A DNA stretch of 9,907 nt, taken from assembly GCA_947259475.1 (NCBI GenBank), contig CAMYLW010000077.1:1-9907 (forward strand), read 5' to 3'. The position numbers were made by a program, and so were the translations under genes. The DNA comes from Thermodesulfobacteriota bacterium (GTDB lineage Bacteria > Desulfobacterota > Syntrophobacteria > BM002). Every line of letters starts with the position of its first letter. Within the stretch, counting starts at the first letter, position 1. Positions 1-6,931 of this stretch are shown one piece after another. The notes beneath the pieces were generated by a model. That model did no database searches. It was given only the letters and a program-made list of their open reading frames with translations, and had not been told where the DNA came from.

Positions 1-4
1 ATTA

Positions 5-694
5 CTACTCGGATATCCTGTTGAGCTCTGCCTCGGATGGACGGACGTATAGCGGAGTGCAACTTGAGACGTCTTCGTGTATTCCTTTGCGGAGCTTATG
101 CCAGGCCAGCCAGGCTACGGCGCTTGCATGGACAACATTAAGATGGGGTGGTGCCAGATGCAAGTGCTCACCGAGTTTGCCTGTCAAGTAGTCTCCATAG
201 CGCAGGAGCGCGTCTCCAACCAGGAGGGTTTTCTCTGAGATGAGGTCTGCCAGCTTTTCAGGCTTGATCGCCATGTAAGGGGTAAGCCTCGCCGGCACCC
301 GCTCATCGCCCATGCGGTAGAGGGCTGTATAGATCTCCCCTTTGCGTGCATCCAAAACCGGGTAGATTGGGTAAGGGGCGAGGGGAACATTAGCTGCCAG
401 TGCATCTAAAGTGGGAACACCGGCCAAAGGTTTACCTGTTGCCCATGCCAGCCCTTTGACAACGCTCAGCCCGATTCGCAAACCGGTAAAACTTCCAGGA
501 CCAAGACTCACCGCCAGCCCATCGAGGTCGTCCAAGGTCCAGTCGGCATCAGTCAGAATCCTGTCAATGCCCGGCAACAAACGCTGATTGTGGGTTGCAC
601 TGATGTTGAGGATATGCTGAGCCTTGAGCAAAGCTCCCTCTACTATAGCAATACTCCCGACTGGCGTAGACGTATCAATGGCAAGGATTTTCAT
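5..694 (-). CDS. tsaB: TsaB, tRNA t6A37 threonylcarbamoyltransferase complex subunit
   Basis: TsaB is the inactive ASKHA-fold partner of TsaD. The TsaB-TsaD-TsaE complex transfers the threonylcarbamoyl group to A37 of ANN-decoding tRNAs in the cytoplasm. The 229-residue product has the family's typical length and landmarks: N-terminal LAIDTST (4-10), the glycine-rich GPGSFTGLRIG stretch (65-75), PVLDARKGEIY (about 112-122), and a C-terminal YVRPSEAE. The ATG at 694 gives the standard MKILAIDTST start, although no strong Shine-Dalgarno precedes it. The TAG stop lies at the very left edge, so the gene is complete. It is the last gene of the leftward cdsA-dxr-rseP-tsaB series, separated from rseP by about 210 bases of repeat-rich spacer. 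An origin within a common transcript is likely but not shown. Confidence 0.96.
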   Translation of the reverse strand: MKILAIDTSTPVGSIAIVEGALLKAQHILNISATHNQRLLPGIDRILTDADWTLDDLDGLAVSLGPGSFTGLRIGLSVVKGLAWATGKPLAGVPTLDALAANVPLAPYPIYPVLDARKGEIYTALYRMGDERVPARLTPYMAIKPEKLADLISEKTLLVGDALLRYGDYLTGKLGEHLHLAPPHLNVVHASAVAWLAWHKLRKGIHEDVSSCTPLYVRPSEAELNRISE

Positions 695-737
695 TATGGT
701 CGCATAGCGCTAAGCGCATAGCCTTTGGTAAACAGTA

Positions 738-800
738 AATCGTTGAAACCGTAGAAATCGTAAAAGGCGTAGAAGTCGTAGAAATCATTCAAGTCGTCAA
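738..800. repeat. Nonamer tandem array, seven degenerate copies
   Basis: Seven consecutive 9-base units run without a gap: aatcgttga, aaccgtaga, aatcgtaaa, aggcgtaga, agtcgtaga, aatcattca, agtcgtcaa. The consensus is about ARTCGTAGA. The array lies in the rseP-tsaB spacer. The units are diverged, so it looks like an old slippage-derived array. No function is evident. Confidence 0.8.
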
Positions 801-826
801 GGCAGCTCATAGCGACGGATCTCCCG

Positions 827-898
827 AATAACAAATAACTAATAACGGATAATGGCACTGCCTACTGCTCGCTGTCAGCTGCCAACTGCCGGCTGGCA
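827..898. repeat. Two adjacent short-period tandem arrays (AATAACN-like and RCTGYCN)
   Basis: At 827-855 there are about four units of 7-8 bases (aataaca, aataact, aataacgg, ataatgg). At 857-898 there are six exact-period heptamers (actgcct, actgctc, gctgtca, gctgcca, actgccg, gctggca; consensus RCTGYCN). Both lie just past the rseP stop codon. Together with the nonamer array they fill most of the rseP-tsaB spacer. No convincing terminator or promoter was seen among them. Confidence 0.75.
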
Positions 899-905
899 AT
901 TTCCG

Positions 906-2006
906 TTAGGGCATCCCTCTCCCCGGATCAAACAGGCGATAGATGTCGTTGTAGAAAACGAATACCATCAGTGCAATGAGTATGAAAAGACCGACATGCT
1001 GGGCTACTTCACGCTTTCTAATACTGAGCGGCTTGCCCATGATCGCCTCAATGGAGAAGAAGAGCAGGTGACCACCGTCGAGTATGGGAATGGGGAGGAG
1101 ATTAAGTATCCCCAAGTTAATGCTGAGGAGTGCGAGGAAATAAAGGAAGGCGAGCGGCCCAGCCTTGGCCACCTCGCCGGACATCTGAGCTATGCCAATA
1201 GGTCCAGCCAGAGTCTTAGGAGAAATCGCACCGACAATGAGTTTGCCCAGGACAACGAAGGTAAGCTTTATCATGCCGTACGTGTGGGCAACCGCATGAT
1301 ACGCAGCCTGGAATGGGTTGACTTTCTCCACAATGATATTGTTGGAGGCCACTATGCCGATGAGGGGGCGGCTAATCTTCTCACCCAGTATGTTTCGGGT
1401 TTCCCTAATTTCGGGAGTAAGCTGTACCGTAAATACCTCATCTCCCCGTTGCAGCTTAAGCTGGACCTTCTTGCTACCACTTTCCTGGATTAACTGAGAG
1501 AGGTCACTCCATACCTTAACTGGGACCCCATCAACAGCCAGGACCTTATCGTTACTCTTCAAGCCGGCTGCAGCTGCGGGCGAATCAGGGGTTACTGAGC
1601 CGATGTCCGTGGAGGTTTCGGTTAGTCCAAAAAAGGCAAAGATAAAAACATAGAGCAACACTGCCAACAGTAAGTTGGAACTCGGGCCAGCTGCAACAAT
1701 ACTCATGCGCCGCCGCAAGGGTTGATGGGAAAAAGAGACAGGATGCAACTCCTCTGGTATTTCCTCATCGGTGGACTCGCCCAGCATCTTTACATACCCA
1801 CCGAGGGGAAACGCCGAGATACGGTAGTCGGTATCTCCTACCTCTTTGCCCAGCAGCCGCGGACCAAAGCCCAAGGAAAAACGCTCAACTTTGACCCCGA
1901 ATAGTTTGGCGGCCACAAAATGACCGAACTCATGAATAAAGATGAGTATTCCCAGTGAAACTACAAATGATATGATCGTGCGAGAAAATTCCCAAAGCGC
2001 TTCCAA
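906..2006 (-). CDS. rseP: RseP-type site-2 protease (intramembrane zinc metalloprotease)
   Basis: RseP is an inner-membrane S2P protease that cleaves single-pass membrane substrates such as anti-sigma factors and signal-peptide remnants. The 366-residue protein shows a first membrane segment carrying HEFGH (25-29), whose two His and Glu are the zinc-site and catalytic residues. Next come the FSLGFGP loop (43-49), a second hydrophobic segment (about 109-127), one PDZ domain (about 132-200) and C-terminal membrane segments. The second metal-ligand motif NLLPIPILDGG is at 302-312, with Asp310. A single PDZ domain, rather than the two of E. coli RseP, matches many shorter bacterial homologues. 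The start is TTG at 2006. TAA lies two codons upstream in frame, no in-frame ATG occurs before HEFGH, and AGGAG sits 10 bases upstream. A sigma70-like promoter precedes it at 2071-2099. Confidence 0.97.
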   Translation of the reverse strand: MEALWEFSRTIISFVVSLGILIFIHEFGHFVAAKLFGVKVERFSLGFGPRLLGKEVGDTDYRISAFPLGGYVKMLGESTDEEIPEELHPVSFSHQPLRRRMSIVAAGPSSNLLLAVLLYVFIFAFFGLTETSTDIGSVTPDSPAAAAGLKSNDKVLAVDGVPVKVWSDLSQLIQESGSKKVQLKLQRGDEVFTVQLTPEIRETRNILGEKISRPLIGIVASNNIIVEKVNPFQAAYHAVAHTYGMIKLTFVVLGKLIVGAISPKTLAGPIGIAQMSGEVAKAGPLAFLYFLALLSINLGILNLLPIPILDGGHLLFFSIEAIMGKPLSIRKREVAQHVGLFILIALMVFVFYNDIYRLFDPGRGMP

Positions 2007-2070
2007 GATTTATTCGCTCCTCTATTCAACTAGTGTTGCTTGTTAATATAAGACCCCAAATTTTTTTTGC

Positions 2071-2099
2071 ATTATAACGTGGCCTAAATCTATTTCCAA
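2071..2099 (-). promoter_or_regulatory. Sigma70-type promoter for rseP
   Basis: On the minus strand there is TTGGAA (2094-2099), a 17-base spacer, then a perfect TATAAT (2071-2076). The implied transcript start is near 2064, giving a leader of roughly 57 bases before the rseP TTG start. It suggests that rseP, and perhaps tsaB, can be transcribed independently of cdsA and dxr. This is a pattern match only. Confidence 0.65.
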
Positions 2100-2232
2100 C
2101 CAAATGGACGAGTTCTCCCGGATGCACTTTTTGAGCCAATGCCCCTTGCATTCCCCATCCGCAATCTATTCCCTGCCTCCTGCCATTTCCTCTCTGAACG
2201 GTCCTCCATTCTCTGTGGGAGCGGCTTTCCCC

Positions 2233-2305
2233 GCCCGCCTCGCCTGAGCGGCCCGTCCGCCTCGGCTGAAGCCTTGCGATGCCGGGCGGGCTCGCGATGG
2301 CGGGC
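2233..2305. repeat. GC-rich imperfect palindrome in the dxr-rseP spacer
   Basis: gcccgcctcgc (2233-2243) pairs with gcgatggcgggc (2294-2305) with one bulged base. The interior holds further complementary GC tracts. The element lies downstream of the dxr stop and upstream of the rseP promoter. It could fold in RNA and slow or end dxr transcription, but no U-tract follows on the minus strand. It could equally be a dispersed intergenic repeat. Confidence 0.45.
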
Positions 2306-2337
2306 AGGTAGCCGCGATCTTATCCCTCTTACAACAA

Positions 2338-2390
2338 ATGACAGCGAAGCTTAGTGACCTAATGACGCCGAAGGCATATGACGCGAAGCC
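2338..2390. repeat. Three degenerate copies of ATGACNGCGAAGC
   Basis: Related units occur at 2338-2350 (atgacagcgaagc), 2362-2375 (atgacgccgaaggc) and 2378-2390 (atgacgcgaagcc), just downstream of the dxr stop. Spacing is uneven (24 and 16 bases start to start). No role can be assigned. The rest of 2100-2337 shows only the GC-rich palindrome. Confidence 0.55.
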
Positions 2391-2409
2391 AAATCAGCAA
2401 TGCCATGTA

Positions 2410-3570
2410 TTATCGAAGATTAGGAATTTCCTCTTCAGTTCGTCTTCGCGCCCAGGCGTCGGCATCCAGAATGGCCTCAAGCTCTGCCGCAGGGTCCAGG
2501 GCATGCTCTTCCATGGCCTGGTTCACCAATCTGGGAATTCCGCTAAACGGGATGCGGTTATCCAGAAAAGCCTGGACTGCAACCTCATTTGCAGCATTGA
2601 GAACGGCAGGCATAGTGCCACCCGCCTTACAGGCAGCAAAGGCCAGTTTCAGGCAGGGGAACCGGTTGAGGTCTGGTTCCTGAAACGTGAGGGTTTGCAC
2701 GTTGAAAAAGTCTAAGCGAGGCAGGTCCAGCTCCAGACGTTCCGGATAGGCTAGGGCATAGGCTATAGGAATACGCATGTCCGGTATACCCATCTGGGCA
2801 ATGACCGAGCCGTCAACGTATTCCACCATGGAGTGGACTATACTCTGAGGATGGACATGTACATCTATTTTTTCCACTGGCATGTCAAACAGCCATTTGG
2901 CCTCAATAACCTCTAGACCTTTATTCATGAGCGTGGCTGAATCAATGCTGATCTTGGGACCCATGGCCCAGTTGGGATGGGCCAAGGCCTGGGTTGGGGT
3001 TACGGATTCGAGTTGCTCTTTGGGCATGTTCAGGAAGGGACCGCCCGAGGCAGTAAGCAAAATACGCTTGAGATCTTCTCGGCGGTGTCCTTCCATGGCT
3101 TGGAAGATGGCGTTGTGCTCGCTGTCCACCGGTAGCAGTTCAACCTGAGACCGGCGGACCTCCCCCATTACGAGGGCGCCAGCCATTACCAGGGTTTCCT
3201 TGTTGGCTAATGCCACGTCCTTTCCGGCCCGAATGGCACTGAGAGTGGGGATAAGACCTGCGGCGCCAACCATGGAAGAGAGTATCATCTCTGCCTCAGC
3301 ACAGCTGGCCACCTGCTGGTAGCCTTGCGAACCGGCAACCACTTCCACCTCAATGCCCGGTTGCAGGCGGTTGGTTAGATCTTTGGCCAACTGGAGGTCA
3401 AAAACGGCCGCTAGCTTGGGCCGAAAGCGGTGAATTTGTTCAGCTAACAGATCGATGTTTCTTCCTGCTGCCAGGGCGACAACCTGGAGGCGGTCTGGAA
3501 ATTGCTCGACTACTTGCAGGGCACTGCGCCCAATGGAGCCTGTGGAGCCGAGAATGGCAATTCTTTTCAA
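2410..3570 (-). CDS. dxr: 1-deoxy-D-xylulose 5-phosphate reductoisomerase
   Basis: DXR converts 1-deoxy-D-xylulose 5-phosphate to 2-C-methyl-D-erythritol 4-phosphate using NADPH and a divalent metal. This is the committed step of the MEP isoprenoid pathway in the cytoplasm. The 386-residue product is full length. It has the NADPH-binding GSTGSIG (8-14), LANKETLVMAG (121-131), the metal-site motif PVDSEHNAIFQ (147-157; Asp149, Glu151), the LTASGGPF loop (172-179) and MNKGLEVIEAKWLF (215-228; Glu220 the third metal ligand). The conserved PAVLNAANEVAV lies near the C terminus. The start is TTG at 3570, giving the canonical MKRIAILGSTGSIG, with AGGA about 9 bases upstream. It follows cdsA after a 218-base repeat-bearing spacer, as in many bacteria where isoprenoid and phospholipid genes cluster. 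Confidence 0.98.
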   Translation of the reverse strand: MKRIAILGSTGSIGRSALQVVEQFPDRLQVVALAAGRNIDLLAEQIHRFRPKLAAVFDLQLAKDLTNRLQPGIEVEVVAGSQGYQQVASCAEAEMILSSMVGAAGLIPTLSAIRAGKDVALANKETLVMAGALVMGEVRRSQVELLPVDSEHNAIFQAMEGHRREDLKRILLTASGGPFLNMPKEQLESVTPTQALAHPNWAMGPKISIDSATLMNKGLEVIEAKWLFDMPVEKIDVHVHPQSIVHSMVEYVDGSVIAQMGIPDMRIPIAYALAYPERLELDLPRLDFFNVQTLTFQEPDLNRFPCLKLAFAACKAGGTMPAVLNAANEVAVQAFLDNRIPFSGIPRLVNQAMEEHALDPAAELEAILDADAWARRRTEEEIPNLR

Positions 3571-3606
3571 AGGAACTTTTCCTTTCAGTTTACTATGACT
3601 AAGGTT

Positions 3607-3683
3607 CCAGTGTTCAGATTTCAGTGTTCAGGATTTGGCTTTCTTGTTGCTTTTTCCTGACACCCGACACCTGACACCCGATA
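3607..3683. repeat. Heptamer tandem arrays in the cdsA-dxr spacer
   Basis: Two 7-base-period arrays are present. At 3607-3634 the units are ccagtgt, tcagatt, tcagtgt, tcaggat. At 3656-3683 they are cctgaca, cccgaca, cctgaca, cccgata. They share the heptamer period with the array at 857-898 but not its unit sequence. The remaining part of the spacer (3684-3788) shows nothing convincing. Confidence 0.8.
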
Positions 3684-3788
3684 CCTTCAGATATGGTGCT
3701 TGGAATTTTATATTTAGCAGTACTCCATTACTCCAGTTGCACCAGACTCTCTCAGAAAGACCGGTGCTGCGCAATAACTACAACACTG

Positions 3789-4613
3789 TTAAGTAAAAAA
3801 CACCACACCGTAATACATCACAGGAAAAGCGAAGATCAGACTGTCGAGTCGATCCAATAGTCCGCCGTGTCCCGGAAGTATGCCCCCGGCGTCTTTAACC
3901 TGACTGACCCTCTTCAGCATTGACTCCATCAGATCACCCACCTGACCCACTAATGCCAAGACAAAGCCTAAGGCCAAAAGGAAGCCAACGGTGGCCACAT
4001 CTAGAGGCAACAAGGTGCCGACCAACACCGATATGGCCACAGAACTCAAGAGGCCGCCAATGGCCCCTTCAATCGTCTTACCTGGACTGACAGCAGGCCA
4101 GAGCTTATGTCGCCCCCAGCGGTGGCCTACGTAATAGGCGCCGGTATCGCAGAGAAAGACGACAAAGAAAAGCAATAAGATCCAGTGCCGTCCGGATGGC
4201 ACTCGAAAAAGAAGGAGAACGTGGCTTATCAAAAAGGGGATGTAGAGCTGGGAAAAGACCATTGCTCCCAGGGAGGGTAGAACCTGTCCCTGTTTGGCAT
4301 AAACAAAGAGGTGTACTGCCAAAGCAACAAAGACTACAGCAACGGTGGCAACTGTCAGGCCTAAGAGGCCTTTCCAGTAGGTTGCCAGCGGCAACAGCAG
4401 CCCCATGCTCCAGGTTAAAATCCTCAGCCAAGCTTTGGTTCCAGCCAGCAGGAGGCGAGACAACTCCAGCAGTCCGCCGCCGGTAACTAGGAGTACGAGG
4501 GCCAGTAAGAGCCAGCCAGGCCCTATAACAATAATCATCGCCAGTATGGGCAGACCTACTGCAGCGGTCAGCAAGCGCTGCAAGTGGTGTTTGTCAATGG
4601 TTTTGTTTTCCAT
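3789..4613 (-). CDS. cdsA: Phosphatidate cytidylyltransferase (CDP-diglyceride synthase)
   Basis: CdsA makes CDP-diacylglycerol from phosphatidic acid and CTP at the inner membrane, the branch point for all bacterial phospholipids. The product is strongly hydrophobic, with several membrane segments. It ends in the complete family signature (231-257 in this numbering): S-M-L-K-R, then K-D-A-G-G, then P-G-H-G-G-L-L-D-R-L-D. I chose ATG at 4613 (274 residues) because GGAG lies 5 bases upstream. A TTG at 4640 would add nine residues (MLSRERGEG), but that segment is the ribosome-binding region and part of a 27-base repeat also found at 4920-4946. Its usual upstream neighbour uppS is not present. 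Instead a long non-coding, repeat-bearing region and divergent genes follow. Confidence 0.96.
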   Translation of the reverse strand: MENKTIDKHHLQRLLTAAVGLPILAMIIVIGPGWLLLALVLLVTGGGLLELSRLLLAGTKAWLRILTWSMGLLLPLATYWKGLLGLTVATVAVVFVALAVHLFVYAKQGQVLPSLGAMVFSQLYIPFLISHVLLLFRVPSGRHWILLLFFVVFLCDTGAYYVGHRWGRHKLWPAVSPGKTIEGAIGGLLSSVAISVLVGTLLPLDVATVGFLLALGFVLALVGQVGDLMESMLKRVSQVKDAGGILPGHGGLLDRLDSLIFAFPVMYYGVVFFT

Positions 4614-4615
4614 GC

Positions 4616-4642
4616 CTTCTCCACGCTCTCGCGACAGCAATT
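4616..4642. repeat. 27-base repeat, copy A, overlapping the cdsA leader
   Basis: The 27 bases match 4920-4946 at 25 positions (differences at 4626 and 4636). This copy carries the cdsA Shine-Dalgarno and the alternative TTG start. Copy B lies inside the MITE-like element. Either the element family includes cdsA leader sequence, or a fragment of the operon was duplicated during rearrangement. Confidence 0.75.
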
Positions 4643-4667
4643 CGTCCTAGGGAGAGTATTTCCTCTC

Positions 4668-4696
4668 AATATATAGAAAAGTCAACATAGTATGAA
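4668..4696 (-). promoter_or_regulatory. Possible sigma70 promoter for cdsA
   Basis: On the minus strand TTCATA (4691-4696), a 17-base spacer and TATATT (4668-4673) give a modest match. An alternative -35, TTGACT, occurs at 4680-4685 but lacks a well-spaced -10. A local promoter would be needed because no co-directional gene lies upstream of cdsA within the window. Weak evidence. Confidence 0.35.
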
Positions 4697-4781
4697 ACGT
4701 CTCTGGCATCAAGTCAGTTTTGATAACTGGGTAAAAAATCGGCAGCGAGAGTATAAGGTTTTACCCCCAGCATTTTGTTTT

Positions 4782-5106
4782 AGCCCGGATATTTCATGAA
4801 TGGCCTGCTGCGACCGCAGATAAGATAGTCCTTCCGGGCGTCCTCGGGTGTCGGACCCTGCGACGTACTGTTCAAGTACGTCTCGGATCCAACCCCCTGC
4901 GGTAGCCCGGTGGCACACTCTTCTCCACGGTCTCGCGACGGCAATTGAAGCTCCCTGTCCCGCTTTAGCGGGACTAAAGCGGGACAGGGAATCTTCGAAA
5001 TGTAAGGTACTTAGACCATTTTATTGTAGTTCACTCGCTCACCCAAGTCCGCTTTTGCGGACTGGGGGTTGCGCTCGCTAGAGCATTTTCGTAAAACATC
5101 CGGGCT
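4782..5106. mobile_element. MITE-like non-coding element with terminal inverted repeats
   Basis: The ends at 4782-4800 (agcccggatatttcatgaa) and 5088-5106 (ttcgtaaaacatccgggct) are inverted repeats matching at 16 of 19 positions, with the outer AGCCCGGAT differing from its partner only further in. The 325 bases between them encode no credible protein but hold three palindromes: 4862-4882, 4952-4990 and 5046-5063. The interior also carries copy B of the 27-base repeat (4920-4946) and an extra AGCCCGG at 4904-4910. No target-site duplication is obvious, so the boundaries may be imprecise. I cannot assign it to a transposon family. It may be a composite of several small repeats. Confidence 0.5.
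4952..4990. repeat. Perfect 17-bp inverted repeat with 5-base loop
   Basis: tccctgtcccgctttag (4952-4968) is exactly complementary to 4974-4990, with loop cggga. No T-tract follows on either strand, so it is not a standard intrinsic terminator. A long perfect hairpin inside a larger inverted-repeat element fits a palindromic repeat or MITE core. Confidence 0.8.
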
Positions 5107-5638
5107 GGACGAGTTTACATTAAGGGTGGAACCATGGAGCAAGTGGGATCTATCAGTACTACTGCAAACTGTTTCAGACGGAGTTGGGTTTTCATGTGTA
5201 TGGGTAAGGAACGGTCGGGTTCCTTTCCAACTCTCCTTTCATCGCATATCCAAGTGGATATCCAGAATGGAGACTTTGTGATCGCCTGAAGCAAAATAAA
5301 AACATATAGAACTCAAGTGCTGTGTTTCAAATACTGCACCAAATAATCGGAGAATCCAGTCAAACCCAACAGCAGGAGATTATTTACCCAGGACACCCAG
5401 TGATGATCTTCCCCCGTAATATCTCGATATTATTGGTATTAAATATATTTAAGAAGTCTAAACCCAGAGAGTAGTCAATAGTTGGAACCCTGAAGTGGCA
5501 AGGAACACCCGATCGAAAGCGTCACAGTCCCTCAGCTCCATATTAAAAGGCTGAAAAGCGGCAAGATATAGATGGGCCCATAGATTCCAGCGACAGGAGA
5601 TCAGGCGAAGAAACCAATAATCACTCCCATCCCACTGA
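5107..5638. other. Non-coding region upstream of the VWA operon
   Basis: No protein-coding gene is supported here. The only open frame of note (5069-5281, plus) has no family resemblance or ribosome-binding site. Palindromes are visible: aaggaac/gttcctt (5206-5225, 6-base loop), atatcca/tggatat (5246-5261, 2-base spacer) and taatatc/gatatta (5417-5432, 2-base spacer). An AT-rich tract at 5428-5452 has no -35 at correct spacing. The region may be a long regulatory leader or decayed sequence. Confidence 0.5.
5417..5432. promoter_or_regulatory. Palindrome, possible activator site (TAATATC-tc-GATATTA)
   Basis: This is a perfect 7-2-7 dyad about 220 bases upstream of the candidate sigma54 promoter. 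A second 7-2-7 dyad at 5246-5261 also has ATATC/GATAT-type cores. Sigma54 promoters usually need upstream sites for an enhancer-binding activator, so this is a candidate. No activator gene lies in the window. Speculative. Confidence 0.25.
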
Positions 5639-5654
5639 TGGCATATTTATTGCT
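5639..5654 (+). promoter_or_regulatory. Candidate sigma54 (-24/-12) promoter for the VWA-tubulin operon
   Basis: TGGCATATTTATTGCT matches the sigma54 pattern TGGCAC-N5-TTGCW. The invariant GG (5640-5641) and GC (5652-5653) are separated by exactly 10 bases. It lies on the correct strand, about 50 bases upstream of the VWA start, with an implied transcript start near 5665. No good sigma70 promoter was found nearby. A second GG-N10-GC match elsewhere in the window (3636-3651) shows that chance matches occur. Confidence 0.45.
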
Positions 5655-5705
5655 TTTATCGCCACAAGAGTTAACAAGACAATCCAAATCCAAGGGGAGA
5701 TTAAG

Positions 5706-6899
5706 ATGAAGAGATGCAAATGTGCTGTGTCGCTTTTTGTATTCATCATATTTTTGCTCTCATCTCAGTTGGCAGTCGAAAACTGTTGGAGCGGAGAGCA
5801 CGCACCGAATGTTCACTGGGTGTTTTGCATAGATACCAGTGGCAGCATGAAAACAAGAGGCCACATGGATCTTTTGAAATTAATAACAGAAAGGATTTCT
5901 GGTGATTTCCTTGATGTCAACAACAAGTTAATCAAGACTGGCGATAGGGTGACAATCTTGTCCTTTGACGAAACGGTTAGATTAGAAGAAACCTCTCTGT
6001 ATCAGACCGAAAACGATCTTTCCCCTGTGAGGAAGAAATTGACGGATTTGAACAAGAGGCGCGGCAGCCTGACTTTTATCTCTGAGTCTATCGTTCAAGG
6101 CCTCGATGTTGTACAGAAGTATGACAAATTCTTTCACACCAATGCACTTTATGTATTCACAGACGGAAAATCTGAACCGTACTCTCCCAAGTGGCCACCC
6201 GAGAAGATAGAGGATAGGAAAAAGAGAGATATGGAAAACTTTCAAAGGATATCCCTCGCTGGAAAAGACCCCAGACTCAATGTCTGGATCGGCGTTTTGA
6301 AATGGGAGGCTTTTGAGGATGCCAGATCTCTCGTCAGCCGCCTTGGAGAGGGCGGACATCTTGTCGATCTGACAAATTTCAATCGCTTATCACTTGAAAA
6401 AGCTCTGACTGACTTTGCTCAGACAGTAAGATCAGAGGTCAGAATTCAAAACATAAAAGATATTGATTTTGGCACCATTCCTTATAAGGGCAGCGAACCA
6501 TACCAGAAAAGCTTATCTTTTAGCATGCAAACAGATAAGACCTTGGAGTCCCCAGCCCTAACTGCTTCAATCAAGTTTGATCCAGATAACCCTTCTGAGA
6601 TCAAAGAAGAGCCCCAGATAGAAATCCAGACTACAGAAGACAAAATGGTATTGAGTTTTCAGATGACAAACGGTAACGAGCTTGATCCGGGTACTTACAG
6701 AGGTAAACTGAGCCTCTCTCCATCTCAGACTCATTATGGAGCACTGGTAATCGAACCTTCACAATTTGCGGTGAAATTTAAGAAATCAGGTGTTGTAAGA
6801 TCCTATTTTTGGAAAGGAGCAGCTGTCTTAATACTTGGCCCTCTGCTCTTAATCTTTCTATTGAATAAAGTAAGAAGAAAAATGCCTATAAAGATATGA
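5706..6899 (+). CDS. Secreted/membrane-anchored VWA domain protein
   Basis: The 397-residue protein starts at ATG 5706, with GGGGAG (5694-5699) ideally spaced upstream. Residues 1-25 form a signal peptide or signal anchor (MKRCK, then a hydrophobic core). A VWA domain follows (about 36-245) with a complete MIDAS metal site: DTSGSM at 43-48 (Asp43, Ser45, Ser47), Thr123 in SLTF as the likely third-loop Thr, and Asp153 in VFTDGK. Residues about 250-360 look like a beta-rich Ig-type domain (DFGTIPYKGS, PGTYRGKLSL). A membrane segment (about 370-387) is followed by basic KVRRK and a short tail. The likely topology is periplasmic domains with a C-terminal anchor. It is 32 bases from the FtsZ/tubulin-like gene and probably its operon partner. 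No specific function is known to me. Confidence 0.85.
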   Translation: MKRCKCAVSLFVFIIFLLSSQLAVENCWSGEHAPNVHWVFCIDTSGSMKTRGHMDLLKLITERISGDFLDVNNKLIKTGDRVTILSFDETVRLEETSLYQTENDLSPVRKKLTDLNKRRGSLTFISESIVQGLDVVQKYDKFFHTNALYVFTDGKSEPYSPKWPPEKIEDRKKRDMENFQRISLAGKDPRLNVWIGVLKWEAFEDARSLVSRLGEGGHLVDLTNFNRLSLEKALTDFAQTVRSEVRIQNIKDIDFGTIPYKGSEPYQKSLSFSMQTDKTLESPALTASIKFDPDNPSEIKEEPQIEIQTTEDKMVLSFQMTNGNELDPGTYRGKLSLSPSQTHYGALVIEPSQFAVKFKKSGVVRSYFWKGAAVLILGPLLLIFLLNKVRRKMPIKI

Positions 6900-6931
6900 C
6901 GTGAAGTAGATTAATTGAAAGGAGATTGGTG

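Noticed and set aside
852..1493. 213-residue plus-strand open frame
   Set aside because: It lies antisense to rseP, which has all S2P motifs. The translated sequence resembles nothing and is a shadow of the real gene.
3636..3651. Second sigma54-like match (TGGCTTTCTTGTTGCT)
   Set aside because: It points into the 3' end of cdsA on the wrong strand, lacks the consensus A after TGGC, and no gene follows it. It is treated as a chance match.
4862..4882. Stem gacgtact/agtacgtc as a terminator or tRNA arm
   Set aside because: No T-tract follows and no cloverleaf can be built around it. It is better seen as part of the repeat element.
4709..4918. Possible uppS remnant upstream of cdsA
   Set aside because: The minus-strand frame shows no undecaprenyl diphosphate synthase motif, and in-frame stops lie close to cdsA. 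No trace of uppS was recognised.
5069..5281. 70-residue plus-strand frame before the VWA gene
   Set aside because: It starts within the inverted-repeat element, has no ribosome-binding site, no hydrophobic or domain pattern and no recognisable relatives.
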